Assembly: GCF_007741535.1 (NCBI RefSeq)
Contig: NZ_CP036525.1
Coordinates: forward strand, 2,790,001 to 2,854,000
Source: Rubripirellula lacrimiformis
GTDB lineage: Bacteria > Planctomycetota > Planctomycetia > Pirellulales > Pirellulaceae
Direction: 5' to 3'
Length of the DNA: 64,000 bases
In this document: one piece after another, positions 37,050-46,480 of the stretch
Position numbering within the stretch: position 1 is the first letter of the stretch
Layout: each line of letters starts with the position of its first letter
Position numbers and translations under genes: made by a program
Notes under the pieces: generated by a model
What the model was told of the DNA's origin: nothing
What the model saw: the letters and a program-made list of their open reading frames with translations, nothing else
Databases searched by the model: none

Positions 37050-38513
37050 ATGCTGCCCATGAACGTCTCCATTCGCTGCCTTTTCTTTTTGGCATGTTTG
37101 CAGGGGGGGCTATCGGCGCTTGCCGCCGACCAACCCAATGTCCTGTTGATCATGGCCGACGACATCGGGATCGAAGGGCTTGGCTGTTACGGCGGAACTT
37201 CGTATCAGACGCCAAATTTGGACCGGATGGCTGACGACGGCATTCGTTTCACCCACGCCTTTGCCCAGCCGCTTTGCACACCCACTCGCGTGCAGCTGAT
37301 GACGGGGAAATACAACCATCGCAATTGGCGATCGTTTGGGATCTTGCCACCGGATCAAACGACGTTCGGTCACCGTATGAAATCAGCCGGCTACGCGACC
37401 GGCATCTTTGGGAAGTGGCAGCTGCAATCGTATGACCCGCCCGACTACCCCAGTGCTGACCTGCGGCGTGCCACCGGCATGCATCCCAAGGATGCCGGGT
37501 TCGACCAGTACGCATTGTTCCATTCGCTGCACACCGAAGACAAAGGATCTCGCTACGCCAACCCCACGATGCTAGAGGGATTGGCCGGCAGCGATGGCGA
37601 ATTGAAAACTTATGCCGGCCGTTACGGGACCGACATTTGGGTCGAACAGATTTTGACGTTCTTTGACCAACACAAGGGTCAGCCGACGTTCGTCTATTAC
37701 CCGATGGCCCTGCCGCATCATCCGTTTGAACCCACGCCTGCGTCGCCAGGTTGGGATCCATCGCTTCCGCCACCGGCCCAGGATCCAAAGTTTGCAAAGG
37801 ACATGATCCAGTACATGGACACGGCGGTGGGGCGATTGTTGGACGGATTGAAACAACGCGATCTGGACCAGTCCACGCTGGTGATCTTCTATGGCGACAA
37901 CGGAACTCACCAACAGGTCCGGTCGTCGATGGATGACGGGCGAGTGGTCAGCGGTGGAAAAGGACTGACCACGCAGACCGGTATCCACGTGCCGCTGATC
38001 GCGAAGTGGCCCGGACACATCCGCCCCTCGGTCAGCAATCGGATTGTCGATGCATCGGACTTTGTGCCGACCCTATTGGAAGTCGTCGGCGCGACCGTGC
38101 CGGATGACCAGCAATTGGACGGCATCAGTTTCAAAGGGGATCTGTTGGGTGCGCCGACGGTGGATCGCCCGGCAGCGTTCTTTTGGTACGACCCGCGTCC
38201 GGGCTGGGACAAGGACGCTTTCACACGCAGCGTGTTCGCGGTGGATCGTGGCCACAAGCTGTTTCGCGACGGCCGCCTGTTTCGTCTGTCCGATCTTCCG
38301 TTACAGGAAACATTGATCGATCGCGACGATTGGAACGACGACGACCGTGCGGCAGCCAAACGATTAAGCTTGGTCATCGCGGAACAAATGGCTGGTGTCG
38401 ACGAACCACCGTTGGTGGATGAAACGGGTACCCCCGTCGATCCAGCCGTTGATCCAGCCATTGATCCAGCCATTGATCCAGCCATTGATCCAGCCATTGA
38501 TCGGCGCCGCTAG
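37050..38513 (+). CDS. Sulfatase, formylglycine-dependent
   Basis: The 487-residue exported sulfatase has a signal peptide ending near ALAADQ, the metal-binding NVLLIMADDIGIEGLGCYG, and the active-site CTPTR with the Cys that is converted to formylglycine (C-x-P-x-R), followed by LMTGKYNHRNW. A second metal site is IFYGDNGTH. Planctomycetes use large sets of these to desulfate algal polysaccharides. The C-terminus ends in a DPAI repeat tail that is not part of the domain. An alternative start, ATG 37059, gives a tidier signal peptide. Confidence 0.93.
   Translation: MLPMNVSIRCLFFLACLQGGLSALAADQPNVLLIMADDIGIEGLGCYGGTSYQTPNLDRMADDGIRFTHAFAQPLCTPTRVQLMTGKYNHRNWRSFGILPPDQTTFGHRMKSAGYATGIFGKWQLQSYDPPDYPSADLRRATGMHPKDAGFDQYALFHSLHTEDKGSRYANPTMLEGLAGSDGELKTYAGRYGTDIWVEQILTFFDQHKGQPTFVYYPMALPHHPFEPTPASPGWDPSLPPPAQDPKFAKDMIQYMDTAVGRLLDGLKQRDLDQSTLVIFYGDNGTHQQVRSSMDDGRVVSGGKGLTTQTGIHVPLIAKWPGHIRPSVSNRIVDASDFVPTLLEVVGATVPDDQQLDGISFKGDLLGAPTVDRPAAFFWYDPRPGWDKDAFTRSVFAVDRGHKLFRDGRLFRLSDLPLQETLIDRDDWNDDDRAAAKRLSLVIAEQMAGVDEPPLVDETGTPVDPAVDPAIDPAIDPAIDPAIDRRR
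38445..38503 (+). repeat. In-gene 12-bp tandem repeat coding DPAI
   Basis: Near-perfect 12-base units of the type GATCCAGCCATT encode successive Asp-Pro-Ala-Val/Ile residues at the very end of the sulfatase. The frame is kept in all units. Confidence 0.92.
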
Positions 38514-38939
38514 CCGCCTGCTGGTTGAGTAACCCGATGTGCAAGCGAGGGATTCGATTCCGCCACGCGCTGACGTTGCGGGTTGTGATTTCATCGCTAC
38601 TTTCTCGACAGCGACCAAGTCAGCAGGCCGCTAGCCGCTAGCCGCTATCCGGCCCTCGCCGGGCCGTCGTGAAGCCCCGGGCGGTGAGGGGGTGAACGTG
38701 GCCGGTGGTCGGCGATCGATCGGCGATTCGCTAGCGATTCGGCGAATGCATGACGGGGGCATGGCCGGGCCAACGCAGCGGCTGATTCCACGGGGGGATT
38801 TGAACCTGGTTTGAATCCGTTACGCTTCCGGTCAGGAAACGGTTAAGAAACCATCACGACGAATGGCATCGCTGCTGCGATTCCCTTGACGTCGAAAGTT
38901 CTCTGCCGCCAAAATTGCCCTCAACGAAGATCACCCGAG
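38514..38939. other. Intergenic region, little recognised
   Basis: A 426-base stretch between the sulfatase and the polyprenyl synthetase. Short CCGCTAG repeats occur at about 38629-38646. No gene, RNA or clear promoter was seen. Confidence 0.4.
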
Positions 38940-40055
38940 ATGGATCTGACTTCCGCTACCCGCATCAACGGATCGATTCCCGCCTCCTGCGACCCGCAGG
39001 GGCGTTCGGCGGACGCGCCCCAGGGATCCGGCGATTCATCGACTGGCCCGCCCCGTCGTGATTCATCGCCAAGCATGTCCGCTCGCGATTTTTTCGGACG
39101 ACTCTACGGTCCCATCCAGGATCCCTTGTCAGCCGTCGAAGATCGGATTTTGTTGGAACTGCAAAGTCCCTACGAAAGTGTCGGTGAACTGCTTCGCCAT
39201 GGCACTCAGTTGGGCGGCAAACGGTTGCGACCTGCATTGGTGTTGTTGGTCGGATCCAGTTTGGGAACGGTTTCGGACGATCATGTCGTGCTGGGCACGG
39301 TGATCGAAATGGTGCACACCGCGACGTTGATCCACGACGATGTGTTGGATGAAGCCGCAACCCGGCGGCACGTCGCGACGGTCAACGCCAAATGGAGCAA
39401 TCACACCAGCATCTTGTTGGGCGATTACCTGTTTGCCCAAAGCTATCGATTGGCGGCGACACTGTCGTCCACGACCGCGTGTCGTTGGATCGGCGAAGCT
39501 GCGCGATTGGTCTGCGAAGGGGAAATGCGTCAGGTTTTAGGGCGAGATTCGCTGGACCTGGACCAAGACACCTACTTTGACATGATCCGTGGCAAGACGG
39601 CTGAACTTTGCCGGGTCGCCTGCGAATTAGGGGCCCACCACAGTGGGGCCAACGACGATCAAATCGCTGCGTTTGGACGCTACGGAAATGCGATTGGAAT
39701 CGCCTTCCAGATCGCTGATGACTACTTGGATCTGTGGGGTGACGATGAAACGGTCGGCAAGACGCTGGGGACGGATATCGAACAGGGCAAGGTCACGCTG
39801 CCCATGATTCGGTTGTTGGCCACCGCATCGGATCAAGACCGACAACGAATCGAATCGATTCTGCGTGGCCCGGCCGCTGACCGGGTTGCCGCGATCCGTC
39901 CGTTTTTGGCCAATAGCGACGCCCGAGAGTACACCGAGGCCACGGCCCAGCAGTTTCGATCCGAAGCGATCCGGGAACTTGGATTCCTGGAAAAGTCGCC
40001 GGCCAAGGCGTCGTTGATGGCAATTGCTGATTTCAGTGTGGACCGGCGATTCTAG
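38940..40055 (+). CDS. Polyprenyl diphosphate synthase
   Basis: This 371-residue trans-isoprenyl diphosphate synthase extends allylic diphosphates with IPP. It has GGKRLRPALVLL, the first Asp-rich motif LIHDDVLDEAATRR, and the second Asp-rich motif QIADDYLDLWGDD, as in octaprenyl/heptaprenyl synthases that make the quinone side chain. The first 45 residues are a polar, low-complexity extension; an internal ATG at 39075 (MSARDFFGRLYG) would give the usual family length of about 326. A longer TTG-started frame from 38886 was not preferred. Confidence 0.92.
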   Translation: MDLTSATRINGSIPASCDPQGRSADAPQGSGDSSTGPPRRDSSPSMSARDFFGRLYGPIQDPLSAVEDRILLELQSPYESVGELLRHGTQLGGKRLRPALVLLVGSSLGTVSDDHVVLGTVIEMVHTATLIHDDVLDEAATRRHVATVNAKWSNHTSILLGDYLFAQSYRLAATLSSTTACRWIGEAARLVCEGEMRQVLGRDSLDLDQDTYFDMIRGKTAELCRVACELGAHHSGANDDQIAAFGRYGNAIGIAFQIADDYLDLWGDDETVGKTLGTDIEQGKVTLPMIRLLATASDQDRQRIESILRGPAADRVAAIRPFLANSDAREYTEATAQQFRSEAIRELGFLEKSPAKASLMAIADFSVDRRF

Positions 40056-40174
40056 GGGGGCGAAAGGTTGCCACAGTTTTCGGGGGCAGATCGTACCACC
40101 GAAGACGATTTCATGGCATAATGGCGTGCTGTTGCACCTTCCCGCCATTTAACGTCCCACCCCAAACGATCACT

Positions 40175-41698
40175 ATGTCAAGATTGAATCGCCGTCAATT
40201 CACGTCGGTTGCTGCATCGGCCGTCGCCGTTGCCGCCACGTCTCGCGTTTCTGTGGCTCAAACCCCCGGTCCCAACGAACAGCTCGGCGTCTGTGTCGTG
40301 GGCGCGAATGGCCGCGGTGGCGAACACATCCGCGGATTCAACAAAGATCCTCGCACGACAATCCGAGCGATCGTGGACGTGGATCCTGCGGTTGGCAAAC
40401 GACGAGCCGACCAGATCAAGGAATTGCAGGGCAAAGCGCCCGAGGTTTACGTCGATGTTCGCGATGCATTGGCGTCCGGAGATTTTGACATTCTGTCCTG
40501 TGCCACGCCCAACCATTGGCACGCCCTGATGGGTGTGTGGGCGATGCAAGCAGGCAAAGACGTTTACATCGAAAAACCGATCAGCCACAACATTCACGAA
40601 GGACGTGCGTTGGTCGCCGCCGCCGATAAGTACGGCCGGATGTTCCAGACCGGAACCCAGTGTCGCAGCAGCGGTGCCTGCATCGACGCTGCTAAGTTCA
40701 TCGCCGATGGCGGAGTCGGCGAAGTCAATTTTGCTCGCGGCCTGTGTTACAAGCGTCGCAAATCGATCGGTGCGCTCGGCAACTATCCGGTGCCTAAAGA
40801 CGTTGATTTCGAATTGTGGTGTGGTCCGGCGACCTACACTGATCCGAAGTTGACCCGTCAACAGTTCCACTACGATTGGCACTGGCAACGTCACTACGGC
40901 AACGGCGACTTGGGAAACCAAGGCCCGCACCAAACCGATATCGCTCGTTGGGGCTTGGGCGTCGATCGTCACCCGCAGTCGATCTTCAGCTACGGCGGCC
41001 GACTGGGTTACGATGCCGAGCGGAAAGATCCTCGCTATGTCGATGCCGGTGACACCGCCAACACCGAAGTATCGATTTACGATTACGGCGACAAGTGTTT
41101 GGTGTTCGAAACCCGCGGCTTGGATGTCACCGAATCGGCTGGCCCCGTGGTGGATGCCATGTTCGGCAAGGGCGGCGGCAACAAGATCGGCGTCATTTTC
41201 TACGGCAGCGAAGGCTACGTCGCACAGGTCTCGTACAACCACTGCAAAGTGTTCGACAAAGACATGAACCTGACGCAAGAGTTCCGAGCAAAGACCAGCG
41301 TTGGCGATGATCACTTTGCCAACTTTATCGATGCCTGTCTGTCCCGCGATGCAGCAACCCTGAATGCCAACGCGATGACCGGTCACCTCTCGGCAGGTGT
41401 CAGCCACCTGGGGAACATTTCCTATTACCTTGGCGAAAGCAATAAAGCATCCGTCGGCGAAATCGAAAAGGTCGTCTCGGGTGTGAAGAGCTTGGATGAC
41501 AACTCCGAAACGCTGGCGGAAACGGTCAAGCACCTGGAATCCAACGGTGTGGATCTGGACAAGACCCCGCTGTCGCTTGGTCCCGTGCTGAAGTTCGACA
41601 ACGAGACTGAAAAGTTTGTCGACAACAACGCCGCCAATTCGTTGCTGACTCGCAACTACCGCGAAGGCTTCGAAGTGCCATCAGCCGAAAACGTCTAG
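40175..41698 (+). CDS. Gfo/Idh/MocA-family oxidoreductase with Tat signal
   Basis: The 507-residue protein starts MSRLNRRQFTSVAASAVAVA, a twin-arginine export signal, followed by a Rossmann fold (LGVCVVGANGRGGEHIRG), CATPNHWHALMGVWAMQAGK and the EKPISHN motif containing the catalytic-type lysine of the family. Planctomycetes have many secreted members of this family, assumed to oxidise sugars or sugar acids; the substrate is unknown. The ATG at 40175 is chosen because the Tat motif follows directly. Confidence 0.92.
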   Translation: MSRLNRRQFTSVAASAVAVAATSRVSVAQTPGPNEQLGVCVVGANGRGGEHIRGFNKDPRTTIRAIVDVDPAVGKRRADQIKELQGKAPEVYVDVRDALASGDFDILSCATPNHWHALMGVWAMQAGKDVYIEKPISHNIHEGRALVAAADKYGRMFQTGTQCRSSGACIDAAKFIADGGVGEVNFARGLCYKRRKSIGALGNYPVPKDVDFELWCGPATYTDPKLTRQQFHYDWHWQRHYGNGDLGNQGPHQTDIARWGLGVDRHPQSIFSYGGRLGYDAERKDPRYVDAGDTANTEVSIYDYGDKCLVFETRGLDVTESAGPVVDAMFGKGGGNKIGVIFYGSEGYVAQVSYNHCKVFDKDMNLTQEFRAKTSVGDDHFANFIDACLSRDAATLNANAMTGHLSAGVSHLGNISYYLGESNKASVGEIEKVVSGVKSLDDNSETLAETVKHLESNGVDLDKTPLSLGPVLKFDNETEKFVDNNAANSLLTRNYREGFEVPSAENV

Positions 41699-41810
41699 TT
41701 CGTTCCGGCATCTGATTTTCGGGTAGCCCAATTCGGGTCCTGCGCAAGATTCACCGCAGGATCCGCTACCCGAAAATGGGGCAACGACGAACGACACTCG
41801 TGTTCGCACT

Positions 41811-41886
41811 CGTTGCGTAGCGGAACTCGGCAGTGGTTTCGGCAGTGGGAATTGCCGAAAGTCTTGGCGACTTGCGCTACGCAACG
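41811..41886. repeat. Short palindromic element related to the 171-bp repeat termini
   Basis: The arms CGTTGCGTAGCGGAACTCGG (41811 on) and, on the other strand from 41886, CGTTGCGTAGCGCAAGTCGC pair over about 33 bases with some mismatches. The motif CGTAGCGgAnCTCGcCAA also forms the ends of the big array at 19.8 kb and the element at 51.9 kb. It sits between convergent genes and could also act as a terminator. Confidence 0.8.
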
Positions 41887-41933
41887 AATACGTGATCGGG
41901 CGCTTGATCGGTGGACGTCGTGCTCGTTTTTGT

Positions 41934-42665
41934 CTACGGCGTCAGCGGCAGCGGGCTGCTGCACAATTGGTCCCACAGGGGAACCAAATCCGATTCGCTG
42001 GGCACGTTCCCGCTGCGATCGATCACGATCCAGGGGCGTCCTTTTCGGATCACACCTTTTTCAAGAAACTCGCCGAACAGCCGCAGTCGTAGCAGCGAAT
42101 CGGTGGAGAGGTTGGTGGTGAACGGGCCGTCGTGCGGCCCCAGCAATACCGCTAACGATTCTTGCTTGGATTTGGCCAGCGATATCGGGGCACACCCACT
42201 GCCCTGAACCTGAGGGCTACCCCAAGCGTCACCCGGGACAAACGAATCGATGTCGTCGCACGTCACATCGATATCGATTTTGGGGTTGGTGTCCAGCAGG
42301 TCCGTTTGAATCGACAGGCAGACTTCCAGCACCAGTCGGTCGGCGGTCGTCTGGATCGGGCAGAACGCCAAACGTAGTGCGAACGATCCATCCACTTGAG
42401 GATAATTCACGTTCCAGTGGTCGCCCCGAATGAACTGTTCGGCGGCGACCGGCAAACGGTCTTGGTCAACACTGGACAATGACAATCGACGGACGCTGGA
42501 TGCATCGTCGGTTGGCAGCATGCCAATGCCATGCTCTCCACCCCGCGCGTCGAATCGCCAAATCGATCCTTCGGATTGCCAAGATGCGATCCCAAGTTGG
42601 TCGGTGTTCCACATGGCGCGTATCGGAGTGCGGGGAAAGAGAGAGTCTAAAGCCAATTGGATCAC
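41934..42665 (-). CDS. Hypothetical protein
   Basis: A 243-residue soluble, acidic protein without a signal peptide. Beta-rich segments such as DGSFALRLAFCPI and RLVLEVCLSIQTDLL suggest a sandwich-like fold, but no family was recognised. Codon pattern and length support a real gene. It is 48 bases downstream of nothing on its strand except the peroxiredoxin gene, whose end lies at 42714, so the two may be cotranscribed. Confidence 0.65.
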   Translation of the reverse strand: MIQLALDSLFPRTPIRAMWNTDQLGIASWQSEGSIWRFDARGGEHGIGMLPTDDASSVRRLSLSSVDQDRLPVAAEQFIRGDHWNVNYPQVDGSFALRLAFCPIQTTADRLVLEVCLSIQTDLLDTNPKIDIDVTCDDIDSFVPGDAWGSPQVQGSGCAPISLAKSKQESLAVLLGPHDGPFTTNLSTDSLLRLRLFGEFLEKGVIRKGRPWIVIDRSGNVPSESDLVPLWDQLCSSPLPLTP

Positions 42666-42713
42666 CCCGTTTCCGTTCAGCGAACGGATCGAGGCTGTTC
42701 CTGGTCGCAGTGG

Positions 42714-43307
42714 TTACTTGGCGTATTCGGCGCCGAAGAACTCTTTGCTCTTCGCGACGTCCGGCTTGATCGTTCGGCTGCCTTCTTGCCAGTTGGCTGG
42801 GCAGACTTCGCCGTTGGTTTCGAAGTACTGAAGTGCCTTGACCATTCGCAGTGCCTCGTCGACGCTGCGGCCCAATGGCAAATCGTTGACGACTTGATGG
42901 CGAACGGTGCCCTTCTTGTCGATCAGGAACAAACCACGCAGCGCCACGCCACCGTCTAGCAGGACGTCGTAATCACGTGCGATCTGCTTGTTCAGGTCGG
43001 CGATCAACGGGTACTCGGTCTTGCCAATGCCGCCTTCGTTTCGGTCGGTGTTGGTCCACGCCAAGTGGGTGAAGTGGCTGTCGATCGAAACGCCCAGGAT
43101 CTGGACACCCAGGTCGGCGAAATCTTTCGCTCGGTCACTGAACGCGATGATTTCGGTTGGACAAACGAAAGTGAAGTCCAAAGGCCAGAAGAACAGCAGG
43201 ACGTACTGGTCCTTGTAATCGCTGAGCGAAACTTCTTTGAATTGTCCATCCGGCATCACGGCGGTGGCGGTGAAATCGGGAGCTTGTTGGGTCACCAGGA
43301 CGCTCAT
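42714..43307 (-). CDS. Typical 2-Cys peroxiredoxin (AhpC/TSA)
   Basis: The 197-residue peroxiredoxin reduces H2O2 and organic peroxides with thiol-derived electrons. The peroxidatic Cys is in [17 protein letters not shown] and the resolving Cys in NGEVCPANW near the C-terminus. The [18 protein letters not shown] segment is typical of the Prx1/AhpC group. No ahpF is nearby. The ATG at 43307 is chosen, with a GAGA stretch just upstream. Confidence 0.95.
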   Translation of the reverse strand: MSVLVTQQAPDFTATAVMPDGQFKEVSLSDYKDQYVLLFFWPLDFTFVCPTEIIAFSDRAKDFADLGVQILGVSIDSHFTHLAWTNTDRNEGGIGKTEYPLIADLNKQIARDYDVLLDGGVALRGLFLIDKKGTVRHQVVNDLPLGRSVDEALRMVKALQYFETNGEVCPANWQEGSRTIKPDVAKSKEFFGAEYAK

Positions 43308-43542
43308 GGCTATCTCTTGCTTTTCTTGATGATCGGGAGGTGTCAAAACGGGATTTTAGGTCCCCCACCACTATTGGGCGAAGACCCGATTTCGGCAACC
43401 CGGCACAGTTCGGCAGGCCGGGGCCGAAATCCGTACAACAGGCTCGCATTCGGTCAACCAGTGTCCCTCTGGCTGAATGCCGACTGCGATTAGCGGTGCA
43501 AATCTCAGCGACGGATTCCAAGCATCCGTCATCGGACGATTC

Positions 43543-45123
43543 CTATTGGATGGCTTGATCAGGATCGATCAATTTTTCTTCCCAATAAAACCCGTCGGTC
43601 CGTTCCTCGAGCACTCGATGGGCGCTGCCCACCGCTAGCGGTCGTTCGTCCCGCGGCAGCCAGGCGGCCAAACGGTCGGCCTCTTGGCGGTATTGGTCAG
43701 CGACGCTGGTTTCGGAACCTTGTGCGTTGCTTCGCTGCGACGACTGTGCCAGCAAATTGGTGGTTTCGTTCGGGTCGGCGTCGCGGTCGTACAGTTCTTC
43801 GGATCCATCGGCATACACGATGTATCGCCATCGTTGGTCACAGACCGAATGGTTGCCCGCGTTGTGGGTGCAGATCGCTGGTCGCCGACGCAGCGTTGTG
43901 GGCGAATCGATTTGCCGCTTCAGGCTGATCCCTTCCAACCCGTCGGTTTGGGGCAGTCCGGCCAATTCGGTCAGCGTTGGGTAGATGTCCAGCAGTTCGG
44001 CGGGTTGGTCACAGCGAAGACCGTTGCCAATGCCGGGGCCGGCCAGGATCAGCGGCACGTGAGTGGAACGGGCCCACAAGCTGTTCTTTCCAGAGATCGC
44101 TTTCTCGCCAAGGTGGTAACCATGATCGCTCCACAGCACCACGATCGTGTTGTCGGCATAGGGCGATTGTTCGACCGCATCCAGGACGCGTCCCACCTGG
44201 CTGTCGACGAAACTGATGCACGCAAGGTAGGCGCGTACCAGCGGTCGCAGTTGATTGTTCTCTTTCAACCAACTGGTCCGGGGTTCGGGCAGGTCCCAGT
44301 GGATGAACCAGGATGCCATCGGCGTATCATCTCGGTCGCCGGCAATGATTGGCGGCATCGTCAAGGTTTCGTCCGGATACATGTCAAACCATTTCTGCGT
44401 CGCAAAGCATGGCACATGCGGCAAAAAGAACCCGACGGACAAAAAGAACGGCTGGTCCGAATTCTGTTTCGGCATGGTCTTGATTTGGTTGACTGCCCAT
44501 GACGCGACACGCCAATCGCCCTTGTCTTCATCGCGGTGGTCGAACGTGCCCCAATCCATCAGCGGATGGTTGCCACCGGGAGTCGGTGGGATCAGTTTCT
44601 GTTTGGGCGTCACACCCACCTTGGCCGGTGGTCCCCACACATCGCACTCTTGCCCTTCGTCGCGTCCGCGACCGTTGCCACCGTGATAGATTTTGCCACC
44701 GATCAACGTGCGGTATCCGTGGTCATGAAAATGTTGTGGCATCATCTTGATATCGGCGAACTCGGGGCACTGCCGAATCCACGGGGCTAGACCATAAACG
44801 CCTGTCGAAGTGGGGCGTCGACCGGACATCAGCGAGGTGCGGCTGGGGTTGCAAAGCGGCGCTTGGCAGTGGGCGTTGGTAAACGTGATCCCACGCTGGG
44901 CCAATCGCTGCATCGCAGGTGTCTTGACATCGGGATGTCCCCCCAGCGGTTCGACCCAATCGTTCAGGTCGTCGATCGAAATCATCACGATGTTGGGCCG
45001 TTGGGACTGGGCACTAGCGACAGTGGTCAACACCATCAACAGCAGACAGGTCCATCCCAGTCGTGATCCGGTCACGGGATGGTTGGTGGATCGAATCAAG
45101 AAAGCGGTCGCAGCACTGTGCAT
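43543..45123 (-). CDS. Sulfatase, iduronate-2-sulfatase-like
   Basis: This 526-residue exported sulfatase has a signal peptide (VASAQSQ cleavage region), the metal site PNIVMISIDDLNDWVEPLGG, the formylglycine site PLCNPSRTSLMSGRRPTS (C-x-P-x-R), and LWSDHGYHLGEK for the second metal ligands. The DDLNDW and SGRRPTSTGVY wording matches iduronate-2-sulfatase-like planctomycete enzymes. The start ATG at 45123 precedes a somewhat long N-region. Confidence 0.93.
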   Translation of the reverse strand: MHSAATAFLIRSTNHPVTGSRLGWTCLLLMVLTTVASAQSQRPNIVMISIDDLNDWVEPLGGHPDVKTPAMQRLAQRGITFTNAHCQAPLCNPSRTSLMSGRRPTSTGVYGLAPWIRQCPEFADIKMMPQHFHDHGYRTLIGGKIYHGGNGRGRDEGQECDVWGPPAKVGVTPKQKLIPPTPGGNHPLMDWGTFDHRDEDKGDWRVASWAVNQIKTMPKQNSDQPFFLSVGFFLPHVPCFATQKWFDMYPDETLTMPPIIAGDRDDTPMASWFIHWDLPEPRTSWLKENNQLRPLVRAYLACISFVDSQVGRVLDAVEQSPYADNTIVVLWSDHGYHLGEKAISGKNSLWARSTHVPLILAGPGIGNGLRCDQPAELLDIYPTLTELAGLPQTDGLEGISLKRQIDSPTTLRRRPAICTHNAGNHSVCDQRWRYIVYADGSEELYDRDADPNETTNLLAQSSQRSNAQGSETSVADQYRQEADRLAAWLPRDERPLAVGSAHRVLEERTDGFYWEEKLIDPDQAIQ

Positions 45124-45547
45124 CAGAATTTCTTTCGTCAGTCAGATGTGTGTGTCGGGGCGGGAAAGATGTGGTCGCGGGCGTAAGTTGCGTGCGAACG
45201 CAAAACCGGCCGGCGACGCACCTGTGGTTAGGTGGGGGGGCGAAGCGTGGCGGAAAAAGTCGCCGCCGTCATTCGCCGCCCATTCTAGTCGATTTGACTC
45301 GTCATGACCTGTCCGATCCGAACAATCGGGGCAACCCGGCAAACGGACTTTAACCGTTACCAGCGGTGGAAACGGTACCGCGTCCCTCCCGATAACGAGG
45401 GGTTGGCTAGAAGCTTTCGATCAGTGAAGGCGGGGTGGTTGGGTGTGTCGTAGGGTTGAGCAATGAAAATTGCGCCGTCGCAAAAGCAACGCGACACCGC
45501 TGGATTGCCCCCACTGAATCCCCTCTCTGACCATCCCCTCGCTGTTC
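45124..45547. other. Divergent intergenic region, nothing recognised
   Basis: A 424-base gap between the divergently transcribed sulfatase and polysaccharide deacetylase genes. It should contain promoters for both, but none could be recognised with confidence. Confidence 0.4.
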
Positions 45548-46453
45548 ATGTCATCGACCAAGCTCGCCGCGCTGAATGCTCTGACTCGACTTGCCCGGCC
45601 GGTAAGACGGGCCCGGCTTCTGCAGGCTGCGAAACAAGGGCGAGCGCCCATTTCCATTTCGTTCTATCATCGGGTTTCGGATACGCATCCCAACGGATGG
45701 ACGATCAGCAACGATCAATTTCTGCGGCACATCGATCATTGCCAGCAGCATTTCGAAATGATTGGGCTGGATGAAGTCCAGCGCCGCGTTCGCACCTCGC
45801 AGTCCCACACGGCCGCCATCTCGATCACGTTTGATGACGGATATGGTGACAACGTCGACTTTGCGATGCCGTTGCTGATCCAGCGTGGCATCCCCTGCAC
45901 TTACTTTGTGACCACGGCCAACGTTCGCGATCAAATTCCGTTCGAACATGATGTCAATCTTGGGGTGCCATTGCCTGTCAACACGATCGGGCAAATCCGG
46001 GAATTGGCCGACGCGGGGATCGAAATTGGTTGCCACACGCGGAACCATGTGGACTTTTCCAAAATTCACGACCCCGAAGTGATTCGTGATGAAGTCGCGC
46101 GAGCCAAGGACGATTTGGAACAGATGATCGGTCGGCGAGTCCGGTACTTTGCCTTTCCCTTCGGCATGCCTGCGCAGCTGACCCAGGCGGCCATCGAAGT
46201 CATTGGCGAGTCGGGATTTGACGGGTTTTGCAGTGCGTTTGGTGCCTACAACTTGGTCGATCGCGACTGGTTCCATCTGCGCCGGTTCCATGGTGACCCC
46301 GAGTTCGCTCGGCTCCAAAACTGGCTAAGCATTGATCCCCGAAAGATCCGCCAAGAACCAACGATACGGTATTTCTTGCCGCCGGCTCGATCGTTCATCG
46401 AAACACGTGCCACGATCGGGGAATCGACCCCTTCGTTGGCATCCGCTCATTGA
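45548..46453 (+). CDS. Polysaccharide deacetylase (NodB domain)
   Basis: The 301-residue protein belongs to carbohydrate esterase family 4. It shows ISISFYHRVSDTHPNG, motif 1 SITFDDGYGDN (catalytic and metal Asp), motif 2 GCHTRNHVDFS (two metal His), and motif 3 YFAFPFGMP. It removes N- or O-acetyl groups from a polysaccharide or lipid-linked intermediate. A glycosyltransferase gene follows after 27 bases, so the pair probably works in exopolysaccharide or surface glycan production. Confidence 0.92.
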   Translation: MSSTKLAALNALTRLARPVRRARLLQAAKQGRAPISISFYHRVSDTHPNGWTISNDQFLRHIDHCQQHFEMIGLDEVQRRVRTSQSHTAAISITFDDGYGDNVDFAMPLLIQRGIPCTYFVTTANVRDQIPFEHDVNLGVPLPVNTIGQIRELADAGIEIGCHTRNHVDFSKIHDPEVIRDEVARAKDDLEQMIGRRVRYFAFPFGMPAQLTQAAIEVIGESGFDGFCSAFGAYNLVDRDWFHLRRFHGDPEFARLQNWLSIDPRKIRQEPTIRYFLPPARSFIETRATIGESTPSLASAH

Positions 46454-46480
46454 ATTCGTTCACCAAGGTCAATTTTGACG

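Noticed and set aside
40178-41533. 451-codon minus-strand frame
   Set aside because: It lies entirely antisense to the Gfo/Idh/MocA oxidoreductase gene, which has a Tat signal and family motifs.
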